From positions 1 through 36,833 of the forward strand of contig CAYWIF010000029.1 of assembly GCA_964458265.1 (NCBI GenBank): a DNA stretch of 36,833 nt. Direction: 5' to 3'. The stretch is from JAGVSR01 sp964458265 (GTDB lineage Bacteria > Pseudomonadota > Alphaproteobacteria > Rhizobiales > Hyphomicrobiaceae). The notes under the pieces are model-generated. The model had not been told where the DNA came from. It was given only the letters and a program-made list of their open reading frames with translations, and ran no database searches. Below, piece after piece: positions 1 through 6,959 of this stretch; positions within the stretch are counted from its first letter, which is position 1; each line of letters opens with the position of its first letter. The position numbers and the translations under genes were made by a program.

Positions 1-2
1 AT

Positions 3-368
3 CGGGCGTTCTCGGATTTCTGGTTCGTCGGCGATCTCAGCCATTGCAATGAATTGGTGGCGTCGATGAGCCGGGAACTCGGCATAAACTCAACGCTCAT
101 TTCGAAGAATACGAAGGAAGATTGGCAGCAGCGCGTGACGTGGCGAATGCTGACCCGTGAAGATCTCACAGCCCGGCAAATCGAGATGATTGAAGAGCGG
201 ACACGGCTCGACCGGGCTATTTGGGAGACTTGGCGAAATGCCAAGCACAACGTGTCGTCGGTTGTTCCCATGTCACTGCCTGCCAATGCCGGCAGCGGCA
301 GTCTCTTGCATGAATTGCAGCGCCCCTATCACGCAATCGTTCGCCGGGTGAAGCGCGGCTGGAACTAA
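3..368 (+). CDS. Sulfotransferase-like protein, C-terminal part (5' end outside window)
   Basis: The reading frame is open from the first bases of the window to the TAA at 366-368, so this is the last 121 residues of a longer gene; the internal TTG at 54 and ATG at 66 need not be starts. The visible part has an FWFVGDLSHCNEL stretch followed by a helix-rich tail with alternating charged residues and a W-x-x-W segment near the end. This resembles the C-terminal portion of PAPS-dependent sulfotransferases, where a 'FVG...' strand is followed by a loop and a terminal helix. The PAPS-binding loops would lie upstream and cannot be seen, so the family call is tentative. Its base composition looks slightly less GC-rich than the haem genes next to it. 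It converges on hemA across about 110 bp with no clear terminator. Confidence 0.45.
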   Translation, partial: RAFSDFWFVGDLSHCNELVASMSRELGINSTLISKNTKEDWQQRVTWRMLTREDLTARQIEMIEERTRLDRAIWETWRNAKHNVSSVVPMSLPANAGSGSLLHELQRPYHAIVRRVKRGWN

Positions 369-477
369 ACGTTACTCCAGTAAATCAGCGCGGCGTGGTT
401 TCAGCCAACATACTCACCGGCCGCCGACGCTGATGCGCGCCGCACGGGCCGCCTTGAATTCATGCACAGCGGCCGGG

Positions 478-1710
478 CTATTCTGCCGCAAGGCGCACGG
501 TCTGGCCGTGAGACAAGGGGCATGCGGCCCAAAGCTCGGCCAGCGCATCGACGAGGGCCTGCATCTGCGCATCCGTGTGCTGGGGCGAGGGCGTGAGGCG
601 GATGCGCTCGGTGCCGCGCGGTACGGTCGGGTAGTTGATCGGCTGGGCATAGATGCCGTAGCGGTCGAGCAGCGTGTCCGTCACCGCCTTGCAGTGTACG
701 GGGTCGCCGACGAGGATCGGCACGATATGGCTCGGATTATCCATCACAGGGATCTTGGCTGATTTCAGCATCGCCTTCAGGGTGCGGGCACGTTCCTGAT
801 GGCGGGCGCGTTCGATTTGGCTGATTTTCAGGTAGCGGATCGACGCCAAGGCGCCGGCAGCGATTGCCGGAGCGACGGATGTGGTGAAGATAAAGCCTGA
901 GGCGAACGAGCGGATGGCATCGCACACATCGCGTGAGGCGGCGATGTAGCCGCCCATGACGCCATAGCCCTTGGCCAGCGTGCCGTTAATGATATCGAGG
1001 CGGTCCATCACGCCATCGCGTTCGGCGATGCCGCCGCCGCGCGGTCCATAGAGGCCGACGGCATGGACCTCATCGAGATACGTCAGCGCGCCGTACCGCT
1101 TTGCCAGATCGCAGATAGCAGCGATCGGCGCAATGTGTCCGTCCATCGAGTAGACGCTCTCGAAGGCAATGAGCTTCGGCGTTCCCGGCGGGTACTCGGC
1201 CAACTTGGCTTCGAGGTCGGCCACGTCGTTGTGGCGGAAAATACGCTTCTCGCCGCCGCCACGGCGGATGCCTTCGATCATCGACGCGTGGTTCTTTTCG
1301 TCGGAGAAGATGACGAGGCCGGGAATGAGCTTCTGGATGGTCGAGAGAGTCGCGTCGTTGGCGACGTATGCCGACGTAAAGAGAAGGGCCGATTCCTTGC
1401 CATGCAGGTCGGCGATCTCCTGCTCAAGTTCCACGTGGTAGTGCGTGGTGCCGGAAATGTTGCGTGTTCCGCCCGAACCGGCGCCTGCCAGATCGACGGC
1501 CTCATGCATCGCGGCGAGCACGGCCGGGTGCTGCCCCATGCCGAGGTAATCGTTCGAGCACCACACCGTCACCGGTTGCGTGACTTGACCGGCGAACCGC
1601 GTTGCGGAAGGGAACGCGCCGCGCCGGCGCTTGAGATCAGCAAATACCCGGTAGCGACCTTCAGACTTGATCTGATCGAGTGCCGCCTTGAACCGTCCGG
1701 CGTAGTCCAT
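478..1710 (-). CDS. hemA: 5-aminolevulinate synthase (ALAS)
   Basis: Condenses glycine with succinyl-CoA to 5-aminolevulinate, the committed step of tetrapyrrole synthesis in alphaproteobacteria; cytoplasmic, PLP-dependent, class II aminotransferase fold. The 410-residue protein starts MDYAGRFKAAL and is followed by EGRYRVFADLKRRRG, the classical ALAS N-terminus. PLP-site motifs are clear: DEVHAVGLYGPRGGG (about 213-227) and TLAKGYGVMGGY, whose Lys247 should form the internal aldimine (Lys248 in Rhodobacter ALAS). I chose the ATG at 1710 over one 18 residues upstream because it matches the family start and has an AGGA about 10 nt before it. A long leader of about 400 bp separates it from the upstream globin gene and contains an FNR/FixK-like box at 1973-1986. 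hemB lies 6.5 kb away on the other strand. Confidence 0.96.
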   Translation of the reverse strand: MDYAGRFKAALDQIKSEGRYRVFADLKRRRGAFPSATRFAGQVTQPVTVWCSNDYLGMGQHPAVLAAMHEAVDLAGAGSGGTRNISGTTHYHVELEQEIADLHGKESALLFTSAYVANDATLSTIQKLIPGLVIFSDEKNHASMIEGIRRGGGEKRIFRHNDVADLEAKLAEYPPGTPKLIAFESVYSMDGHIAPIAAICDLAKRYGALTYLDEVHAVGLYGPRGGGIAERDGVMDRLDIINGTLAKGYGVMGGYIAASRDVCDAIRSFASGFIFTTSVAPAIAAGALASIRYLKISQIERARHQERARTLKAMLKSAKIPVMDNPSHIVPILVGDPVHCKAVTDTLLDRYGIYAQPINYPTVPRGTERIRLTPSPQHTDAQMQALVDALAELWAACPLSHGQTVRLAAE

Positions 1711-1972
1711 CTGCACGTATCCTGACCCTTTCGGGGCTGTTTTCGCCCGCTTATCGGGCACCATGCCCCGGCTCCGACGCCCGGATCAACGGCTTTCATG
1801 TCGCGACCTTTACCAAGCCGCCGATACCGTTGTTCCACGCCTCCCCTGAACCGCACCTGAATTGACCTAAGCCCTTCGCGCGACGGCTGGATTTACTCGG
1901 GAAGACCCCCCGAATAAAGCCCGCGCGAAAACCTACCCGGACGCCATAAAGCATTTGGCGAAGGCCCGCCAC

Positions 1973-1986
1973 TTGACCCCGATCAA
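1973..1986. promoter_or_regulatory. FNR/FixK-type binding box upstream of hemA
   Basis: The sequence TTGACCCCGATCAA carries two inverted TTGA/TCAA half-sites separated by 6 nt, the geometry of FNR, FnrL and FixK sites (consensus TTGAT-N4-ATCAA); only one outer base of the left half-site deviates. It lies about 263 bp upstream of the hemA ATG. Oxygen control of hemA by this regulator family is known in Rhodobacter, Bradyrhizobium and Rhodopseudomonas, so a regulatory role is reasonable. The distance from the start codon implies a long leader. Confidence 0.55.
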
Positions 1987-2056
1987 ATTGCCGCCGGACG
2001 AAACGAAATGCCGCGCTTCGTTGGGCAGTAACCGGCAGATACCGGAGTGGGGGGGG

Positions 2057-2097
2057 GGCGGCGGGCCAGTTGCCCTTTTGAGGCAACCGGCCCGCCG
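2057..2097 (-). terminator. Strong hairpin after the globin gene (terminator-like, no U tract)
   Basis: Arms at 2057-2073 and 2081-2097 pair at 16 of 17 positions around a 7-nt loop. The hairpin begins about 19 nt after the globin stop codon on the minus strand, so it is well placed to end or protect that transcript. On the minus strand it is followed by a run of C (plus strand: nine G at 2049-2057) and not by U, so it is not a canonical intrinsic terminator. Confidence 0.5.
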
Positions 2098-2115
2098 CAT
2101 CACCCCAGTCGCGCT

Positions 2116-2613
2116 TCAGGAAGGCTTCTTGGGCGCTTCCGCCGTGACAACCTTCTCGCGCTGCGCTTCCAGGCCGGCCATCAACTCGCCAATTTCCTTT
2201 TCGGGAACGCCGAGTTGAAAGAACGTGTGCTTGCACTCATGCAGGATGATGTCGAACTCGCGATTGGTGATGGTGAGGTGGGCGTGGGCCTTGTCCATCG
2301 ACCGGCCGATGTAAACCTTCGGGCCGCCTGTGTTCTCAATCACCCAGGTCGCGAGGATTAGCTTGAAGGCGGCGCGCTCGTCGAGGTCATGGACAGCCTT
2401 GAGAGCCGGGTTCTGGTTCAGCGTTTTGTTGACATAGATGTTGTCGACGAGGTGATCGACGGCGGCGGCCACGGCCTTGTAGCCGCCGATGCGTTCGTAG
2501 AGCGGGGCTTCATCGGCGCGGAGGTTTCCGACAGCGGCCGCCAGGGCAATGCTGGCAAGGCCGGCGACGGCCGCGAAACGTGCTGTCGTCGCGCGTAGTG
2601 CGAATTTCGTCAT
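2116..2613 (-). CDS. Exported group 1 truncated haemoglobin
   Basis: A 165-residue protein with an N-terminal export signal (MTKFALRATTARF then an Ala/Leu-rich core, probable cleavage near residue 33) followed by a compact 2-on-2 globin. The globin part begins PLYERIGGYKAV, the typical group 1 (TrHbN) start, and contains GRSMDKAHAHLTI, where His110 fits the proximal F8 haem ligand. Family members bind O2 and NO and often act in NO detoxification or oxygen sensing; the specific role here is not known. The start at 2613 is supported by GGAGG 8 nt upstream and by the signal peptide; a longer upstream frame lacks support. It lies between an OhrR-type regulator and hemA on the same strand. A periplasmic or membrane-anchored globin is less common than a cytoplasmic one. 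Confidence 0.88.
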   Translation of the reverse strand: MTKFALRATTARFAAVAGLASIALAAAVGNLRADEAPLYERIGGYKAVAAAVDHLVDNIYVNKTLNQNPALKAVHDLDERAAFKLILATWVIENTGGPKVYIGRSMDKAHAHLTITNREFDIILHECKHTFFQLGVPEKEIGELMAGLEAQREKVVTAEAPKKPS

Positions 2614-2683
2614 GCTCAAACCTCCCGTTAAAAGTACGCGGGAGACCGGACCCCCGCCCATCTGCGGGGAGCAACATTGCACG

Positions 2684-2694
2684 CAATTACATTG
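2684..2694. promoter_or_regulatory. Imperfect inverted repeat upstream of the globin gene
   Basis: CAATTACATTG contains CAAT and ATTG arms around TAC, about 75 bp upstream of the globin ATG in a short AT-richer patch between the regulator and globin genes. OhrR-type regulators bind AT-rich inverted repeats, so an operator is possible, but the match is short and could be chance. Confidence 0.2.
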
Positions 2695-2769
2695 TCAGCA
2701 ATCTTTCTTGCCGCGATATTGCGCAAGATTCGATGCTGCAGCGCATCGTTGGTGTGCGAATGCGAAGGA

Positions 2770-3267
2770 TCAGACGCCGGCGTCGTCCGGCCCGCAGCCG
2801 GCATTCAAGCCGCCGACCATGGCCATGATATCGGCGCGCAGGGCGAGGATTTCCGGCTCGGACATACCAAGGCGGCAGGCAACATAACGGCGTACGTCGA
2901 GGGCGTCGTTGCGCAGGGCGCGACCCTTGGCAGTCAGCTTGACGAAGACCTGGCGTTCATCGGTCCCGTCGCGGCGGCGCGTGACGATGCCGGCCGCTTC
3001 AAGGCGCTTGATAAGCGGCGTCAGTGTGCCGGAGTCGAGCATCAGTTTCTGGCCGATGCCGGAGACAGTCTGATCGTCTCGCTCCCAAAGAACCAGCAGC
3101 ACCAGATATTGCGGATACGTTAGCCCGATCGACGCCAACCGTTCACGATAGGTCTTGGTCATCGCGTGGGTGGCTGCGTAGAGCGCAAAGCAGAGCTGAT
3201 TGTCGAGCCGCAACAGGTCGGACAGCGGAGTGTCCTTGATGCCTTTGCCAGCGTGCTTCTTCGACAT
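2770..3267 (-). CDS. ohrR: MarR-family organic hydroperoxide sensor, OhrR type
   Basis: A 165-residue winged-helix repressor. The motif LDNQLCFALYAATHAM near the N-terminus and LTYPQYLVLLVLWE after it are diagnostic of OhrR, which senses organic peroxides by oxidation of the reactive Cys (Cys26 here) and normally represses the peroxidase gene ohr. A second Cys at 131 lies 105 residues further on, the same spacing as Cys22/Cys127 in Xanthomonas OhrR, so this looks like the two-Cys subclass that forms an intersubunit disulfide. The recognition helix and wing are in the middle (SGTLTPLIKRLE, RRRDGTDERQ). The ATG at 3267 was chosen because conserved sequence starts soon after; upstream in-frame residues show no family similarity. 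No ohr gene is in the window, so its target is either elsewhere or the globin gene downstream. Confidence 0.88.
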   Translation of the reverse strand: MSKKHAGKGIKDTPLSDLLRLDNQLCFALYAATHAMTKTYRERLASIGLTYPQYLVLLVLWERDDQTVSGIGQKLMLDSGTLTPLIKRLEAAGIVTRRRDGTDERQVFVKLTAKGRALRNDALDVRRYVACRLGMSEPEILALRADIMAMVGGLNAGCGPDDAGV

Positions 3268-3368
3268 AGCTCGGTCCTTGGCGAGGGGCGGCGCAAGTGG
3301 AGTAGTACGACTAGGCGGATGTTCGACCAACTGCAACAGGATAGCGCAGGTGGGCTCAGAGTCGGCCG

Positions 3369-4652
3369 TCAGTACGAGGTGGCCGTTTCCGATCCCGAGC
3401 GGTCGCGATCGTAGAGGTCGCGCCGGAATTGGATGACGCCGTCGGGCGTTGCCCACGCCGTAATGTAGGCGAAATACAGCGGGACCGGTTTTTTCAGCTT
3501 GGCATCCACCCGGTCGCCCTTTTCTTTAACCGACGCGATGCGGCTCTCGCTCCAGCCTGATGTGCCCGCGAGCAGCCAAGCGGCCAACGTCTCGATGTTG
3601 GCGACACGGATGCAACCGGAACTTGCGGCGCGGAAGTTGCGGCCGAACATGCTTTCCGACGGCGTGTCGTGCATATAGACCGAATGGGAGTTGTTGAAAT
3701 TAATTTTCAAGAACCCCAGCGGGTTATCCTTGCCCGGCTTCTGACGGTAGGAGAGGCTGGCAGGCTGGGCGGAGGACCAGTTGATCTTTTCCGGGTCAAC
3801 CTTCTTGCCGGCGCCGTCGTAGGCGTCGATGCCGAATTTGACGAGCACGTTCTTGCCGTCCTTCTGCATCTCGCGGCCGCGGGGGATCAGGTCCTTGGAG
3901 ATCACCGTGGGCGGCAGGCGCCACACCGGATTGAAGTTCATCTCATGGATGGCCGTGCGCAGGATCGGGGTCGGCCGGTCGGGCTTGCCGACGACGCCGG
4001 TATGGCGCGACACGACCTTGTCGGCCTGGACGGCCTCAACCTGAGCGGCCGGAATATTGACCGCGACATATTTCTGCTTGGCAGTGCTGCCGGCGTACTC
4101 CTGCAGCCGGGCCAGAGAGTTCCTGAGCTGGCGGAGGCGCACTTCGGCTGGAACATTCAACGCCGCGGACGTTCGCTCATCGACGATGCCGGTCGGCGTC
4201 AGGCCGTTGGTCGCCTGAAACCGCTTCACCGCAAGATCGAGGTCGGATCCGAAGTTTTCCGTATCGTCGCCGCCCGAAGCCAATTCTCCGGAAACGCTCA
4301 AGCGGCGTTTCAGAACGGCGACGGCAAAATGCGTTTCGCCGTAGAACATCTTGACCGCCGGCACCGTCTCCCAGCCGCCGTTTGCGACGATCTCCTGGTA
4401 TTTCTTGATTGCCGCTTTCGTCGGGGCAATGTTCGCAGGGGACAACGTGGGATAACCGGGCGGCGGATTCTTTTCCCAGTCGCGAACAAATTCGCGATCA
4501 ACCGCGCCGGGGCTGGGTGCGCCCGATCCCGCAGGGCCAAAACGGATGCCGTTATCGTCGAATGCCAAGGCCGGACCGGTGGCCATCAACGCTGCAAGCA
4601 CGGCGGCCGGAAACCGGCGCGGACGTGACACCTTCGCGTTGTGGTCCGTCAT
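3369..4652 (-). CDS. Exported L,D-transpeptidase (YkuD/YcbB-like) with peptidoglycan-binding domain
   Basis: A 427-residue periplasmic enzyme expected to cross-link or modify peptidoglycan through an L,D-transpeptidase reaction. A signal peptide ends near residue 30 (ATGPALAFDD). A helical peptidoglycan-binding domain 1 lies around 110-175 (LDLAVKRFQATNGLTPTG). The catalytic YkuD domain covers about 200-380: His328 in the segment YMHDTPSESMF and nucleophile Cys347 in SSGCIRV match the family His...SxGC pattern. The length and the long stretch before the catalytic domain resemble the large YcbB-type enzymes. Its neighbour on the same strand is an LdtR homologue, the known regulator of such a gene in Liberibacter. 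The two are separated by about 190 bp and a terminator, so they are probably transcribed independently. Confidence 0.9.
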   Translation of the reverse strand: MTDHNAKVSRPRRFPAAVLAALMATGPALAFDDNGIRFGPAGSGAPSPGAVDREFVRDWEKNPPPGYPTLSPANIAPTKAAIKKYQEIVANGGWETVPAVKMFYGETHFAVAVLKRRLSVSGELASGGDDTENFGSDLDLAVKRFQATNGLTPTGIVDERTSAALNVPAEVRLRQLRNSLARLQEYAGSTAKQKYVAVNIPAAQVEAVQADKVVSRHTGVVGKPDRPTPILRTAIHEMNFNPVWRLPPTVISKDLIPRGREMQKDGKNVLVKFGIDAYDGAGKKVDPEKINWSSAQPASLSYRQKPGKDNPLGFLKINFNNSHSVYMHDTPSESMFGRNFRAASSGCIRVANIETLAAWLLAGTSGWSESRIASVKEKGDRVDAKLKKPVPLYFAYITAWATPDGVIQFRRDLYDRDRSGSETATSY

Positions 4653-4788
4653 GTCCCCAACCCGTCGCTATCGCGAGGCTCCGATCCCGTGCTGCGCGAT
4701 CCGGGGGGACAGTGGGATATTCGCGGCCGCTTGGAAAGCCCCCACGGCAGTCGCGACGCGGGCGGTGCACCGGTATTGCGCCGCAAGC

Positions 4789-4820
4789 AAAAAAGGATCG
4801 CGGAGGCTGCTCCGCGATCC
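4789..4820 (-). terminator. Intrinsic terminator of ldtR
   Basis: A perfect 11-bp stem (4795-4805 with 4810-4820) around a GCTG loop, followed on the minus strand by six U (plus-strand A at 4789-4794). It starts 26 nt after the ldtR stop codon and separates ldtR from the transpeptidase gene. Confidence 0.85.
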
Positions 4821-4846
4821 TGCACCGGGCTGGGACCTGCAATTGG

Positions 4847-5362
4847 TTACAGGCGGTAGAGAATCTGGTGCGACCAGAAACGCTCGAGGCGGATCAGCGC
4901 CTTGTTGAGATGCTTCAGGTCATCGTTGTCGACGCTGCCGACGGTTTCGATCGAACTCAACTGCCGCTGGTAAAGCTTATTCACAACGTCGCAAACATCG
5001 TGACCCTTGTCCGTGAGGCTGACGCGCACGCTGCGGCCGTCCGTTTCGGACTTCTTATAGTGGATGTAGCCCATGTCGACGAGCTTCTTCAAATTGTAGG
5101 AGACGTTCGAGCCGAGGTAATAGCCGCCCCGCTTCAAGTCGCCTGCCGTCAATTCGCTTTCGCCGATGTTGTAGATCAACAGTGCCTGCACGCTGTTGAG
5201 ATCGGACCCGCCCTGACGCTGAAATTCGTCCTTGATAACGTCGAGCAGAAGGCGATGCAGACGCTCGATGAGCCGCAGTGCCTGTAGATATTCGCCCTGG
5301 ATCGTCTCTTCCGCGACCGGTTGAATTTTTGCGCGGGCACGCGCATCGGTTACAGCACTCAT
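4847..5362 (-). CDS. ldtR: MarR-family regulator LdtR
   Basis: A 171-residue winged-helix regulator. The central DNA-binding part reads DLKRGGYYLGSNVSYNLKKLVDMGYIHYKKSETDGRS in two consecutive pieces, with helix-turn-helix near 75-95 and the wing near 100-110; flanking helices form the MarR dimer interface. This sequence and its place beside an L,D-transpeptidase gene match LdtR, described in Candidatus Liberibacter asiaticus as controlling a transpeptidase involved in osmotic stress tolerance and cell shape. The start at 5362 gives the usual N-terminal extension. Upstream lies an unusually AT-rich stretch (about 5440-5525) that probably carries the promoter and perhaps its own operator. The assignment as LdtR is by recognition and context; the effector is not predictable from sequence. 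Confidence 0.85.
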   Translation of the reverse strand: MSAVTDARARAKIQPVAEETIQGEYLQALRLIERLHRLLLDVIKDEFQRQGGSDLNSVQALLIYNIGESELTAGDLKRGGYYLGSNVSYNLKKLVDMGYIHYKKSETDGRSVRVSLTDKGHDVCDVVNKLYQRQLSSIETVGSVDNDDLKHLNKALIRLERFWSHQILYRL

Positions 5363-5601
5363 CGCCCTGCCTCATACCTGTTTGGAATGCACACTCCCGG
5401 TTTTCTTTTCGTTTCCGGGTTTCACAGGCAGAGTAGCTTCAATAATTAAATCTTACCTGAATATATATAGTAAAAGAATAGTTGCTGCGAACGGGGCGCA
5501 ATCGTGATTTAAAATGTCTTTAGAGAGCACAATTGGTTCATCACGTTGACCTCAGAAGTATTGCAGCGACTTTGCTAAAAACTTCTCTCCGCAGACGCCG
5601 G
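5363..5601 (-). promoter_or_regulatory. AT-rich promoter region of ldtR
   Basis: The 239 bp between ldtR and the hydratase gene contain the most AT-rich DNA in this part of the window (about 5440-5475, with ATATATATAG). This composition fits a promoter/operator region for ldtR. No specific LdtR site is assigned, since I cannot verify its consensus from sequence alone. Confidence 0.4.
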
Positions 5602-6723
5602 CTAGGCCCGCATTGCCTGCATATCGGTGCGCGTCGGCAGCGACCAGACATCGCCCTCCAGCGGCGCAAAATAGCGCTCGATCATCGCGGCGGTGACGGC
5701 CGCATGTGATGCCGGCTGCCATTTGGGATCGTTGTCTTTATCTTCAATGACAGCACGGACGCCTTCGTAAAAGTCGACATCCTCCAGGAAACGGCAGGCG
5801 AGCCGGTAATCCATTTGCAAGACTTCGCGGAGATCGCGCGACCGGCTTTCGCGGAGGTGACGGAGCGTTACGGCCAGCGAAAGCGGCGACCGCTTATTCA
5901 GATCGCTGGCTGTCTCGCGCGCCCAATTCGCTCCGGGTCCGGTTTCGTTTTGAAGGCGGGTCACAATTCCGGTGACATCAGAAGCCGAAAAGCAACGCGC
6001 GATCGTTTCGCGTTTCGCGTCAAGTTCGCCGGGACCGGGATCAACATGGCGATTGTCGAGCAGTGGATCGACGGGCTGCGCATCAGCCAATGCCGCGATG
6101 ATATCATCGAATTGGCCCGCAGGAATGCAGTGCGTCACGAGGCCCAACGCAAAGGCATCCGCGCGGCCGACGGCGTGGCCGGTCAATCCGAGATAAACCC
6201 CTATTTCATCCGGCATACGGGCGAGAGCGTGCGCGACACCGACATCGGGGAAGAGCCCGATCTTTGTTTCCGGCATGGCGAAGCGATAACTCTCGCCCGC
6301 GACGCGGTGCGTGCCGTAAAGCGAAATCCCGACCCCGCCGCCCATCACCACGCCATCGATGAGCGAGACGGTCGGCTTGGAAAAACATTCAAGGCGCCAG
6401 TTGAGTGCATACTCGTCGCTGAACGTTTTGCGCGCGGCCTGCATGCCGGTCCGGCCGAGCGCCGTCACCTCGCGCACGTCGGACCCGGCGGAAAAGGCTT
6501 TCGCAGCGGCGGACCGAATGGCCACCGCATAGACGTTGGGATCGCGCGAAAACTTCGGAAACCAGGCCGCCATGGATTCGCGCATCGCAACGGTGAGCGC
6601 ATTCAGCGCGCGTGGGCGTTGCAGGGTGATCAACGCCAGCGACCCGTTATGGTCGAGGCGGATTTCATTGGCAGTTATCGGCTCGCCGGGGTCTGACACG
6701 CTTCGATTTCCACAGTTTATCAT
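5602..6723 (-). CDS. Enoyl-CoA hydratase/isomerase family, 3-hydroxyisobutyryl-CoA hydrolase type
   Basis: A crotonase-fold protein of about 373 residues, longer than simple enoyl-CoA hydratases (about 260) and the right length for 3-hydroxyisobutyryl-CoA hydrolase, a valine-degradation enzyme that releases 3-hydroxyisobutyrate. Supporting motifs are LITLQRPRALNALT at the N-terminus, FSAGSDVREV, the oxyanion-hole glycines in GVVMGGGVGISLYG, and MPETKIGLFPDVG with the expected catalytic Glu. The C-terminal extension (RDLREVLQMDYRLACRFLED) is typical of this subfamily. Start choice is uncertain: ATG at 6723 or GTG at 6699 (SDPGEPITANEI) are both plausible and neither has a strong ribosome site. 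It is divergent from the extensin-like gene. An enoyl-CoA hydratase role cannot be excluded. Confidence 0.85.
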   Translation of the reverse strand: MINCGNRSVSDPGEPITANEIRLDHNGSLALITLQRPRALNALTVAMRESMAAWFPKFSRDPNVYAVAIRSAAAKAFSAGSDVREVTALGRTGMQAARKTFSDEYALNWRLECFSKPTVSLIDGVVMGGGVGISLYGTHRVAGESYRFAMPETKIGLFPDVGVAHALARMPDEIGVYLGLTGHAVGRADAFALGLVTHCIPAGQFDDIIAALADAQPVDPLLDNRHVDPGPGELDAKRETIARCFSASDVTGIVTRLQNETGPGANWARETASDLNKRSPLSLAVTLRHLRESRSRDLREVLQMDYRLACRFLEDVDFYEGVRAVIEDKDNDPKWQPASHAAVTAAMIERYFAPLEGDVWSLPTRTDMQAMRA

Positions 6724-6959
6724 CGCCAAACACCGCGCGGCTGGTCTCTGCGCGGGTGAGATTGTGATCAAAGACGCATCGCTATACAGTTCGGCGTGTC
6801 CGGAGAAAACCGCTCCCGGCGGGAGGCAGGTGTGGCGCATTGGCCATTGTGCTCTGCGGTGTCATTTGCATGCGACTTGAGACGGCGCCAACCGAAGCCC
6901 ATGTGAGTTGGTTGGTAGTGCGAACCCAGGGGAAGTGCCCCTTGTCCGGGACGGGACGG

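Larger units (their letters stand above)
1711..2115 (-). promoter_or_regulatory. hemA upstream region (no gene)
   Basis: About 405 bp between hemA and the globin gene, without a credible coding frame. It holds the FNR/FixK-type box at 1973-1986 and a very strong hairpin at 2057-2097. The hemA transcript probably starts here, giving either a long leader or a promoter well upstream of the ATG. I see no unambiguous -35/-10 pair. Confidence 0.5.
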
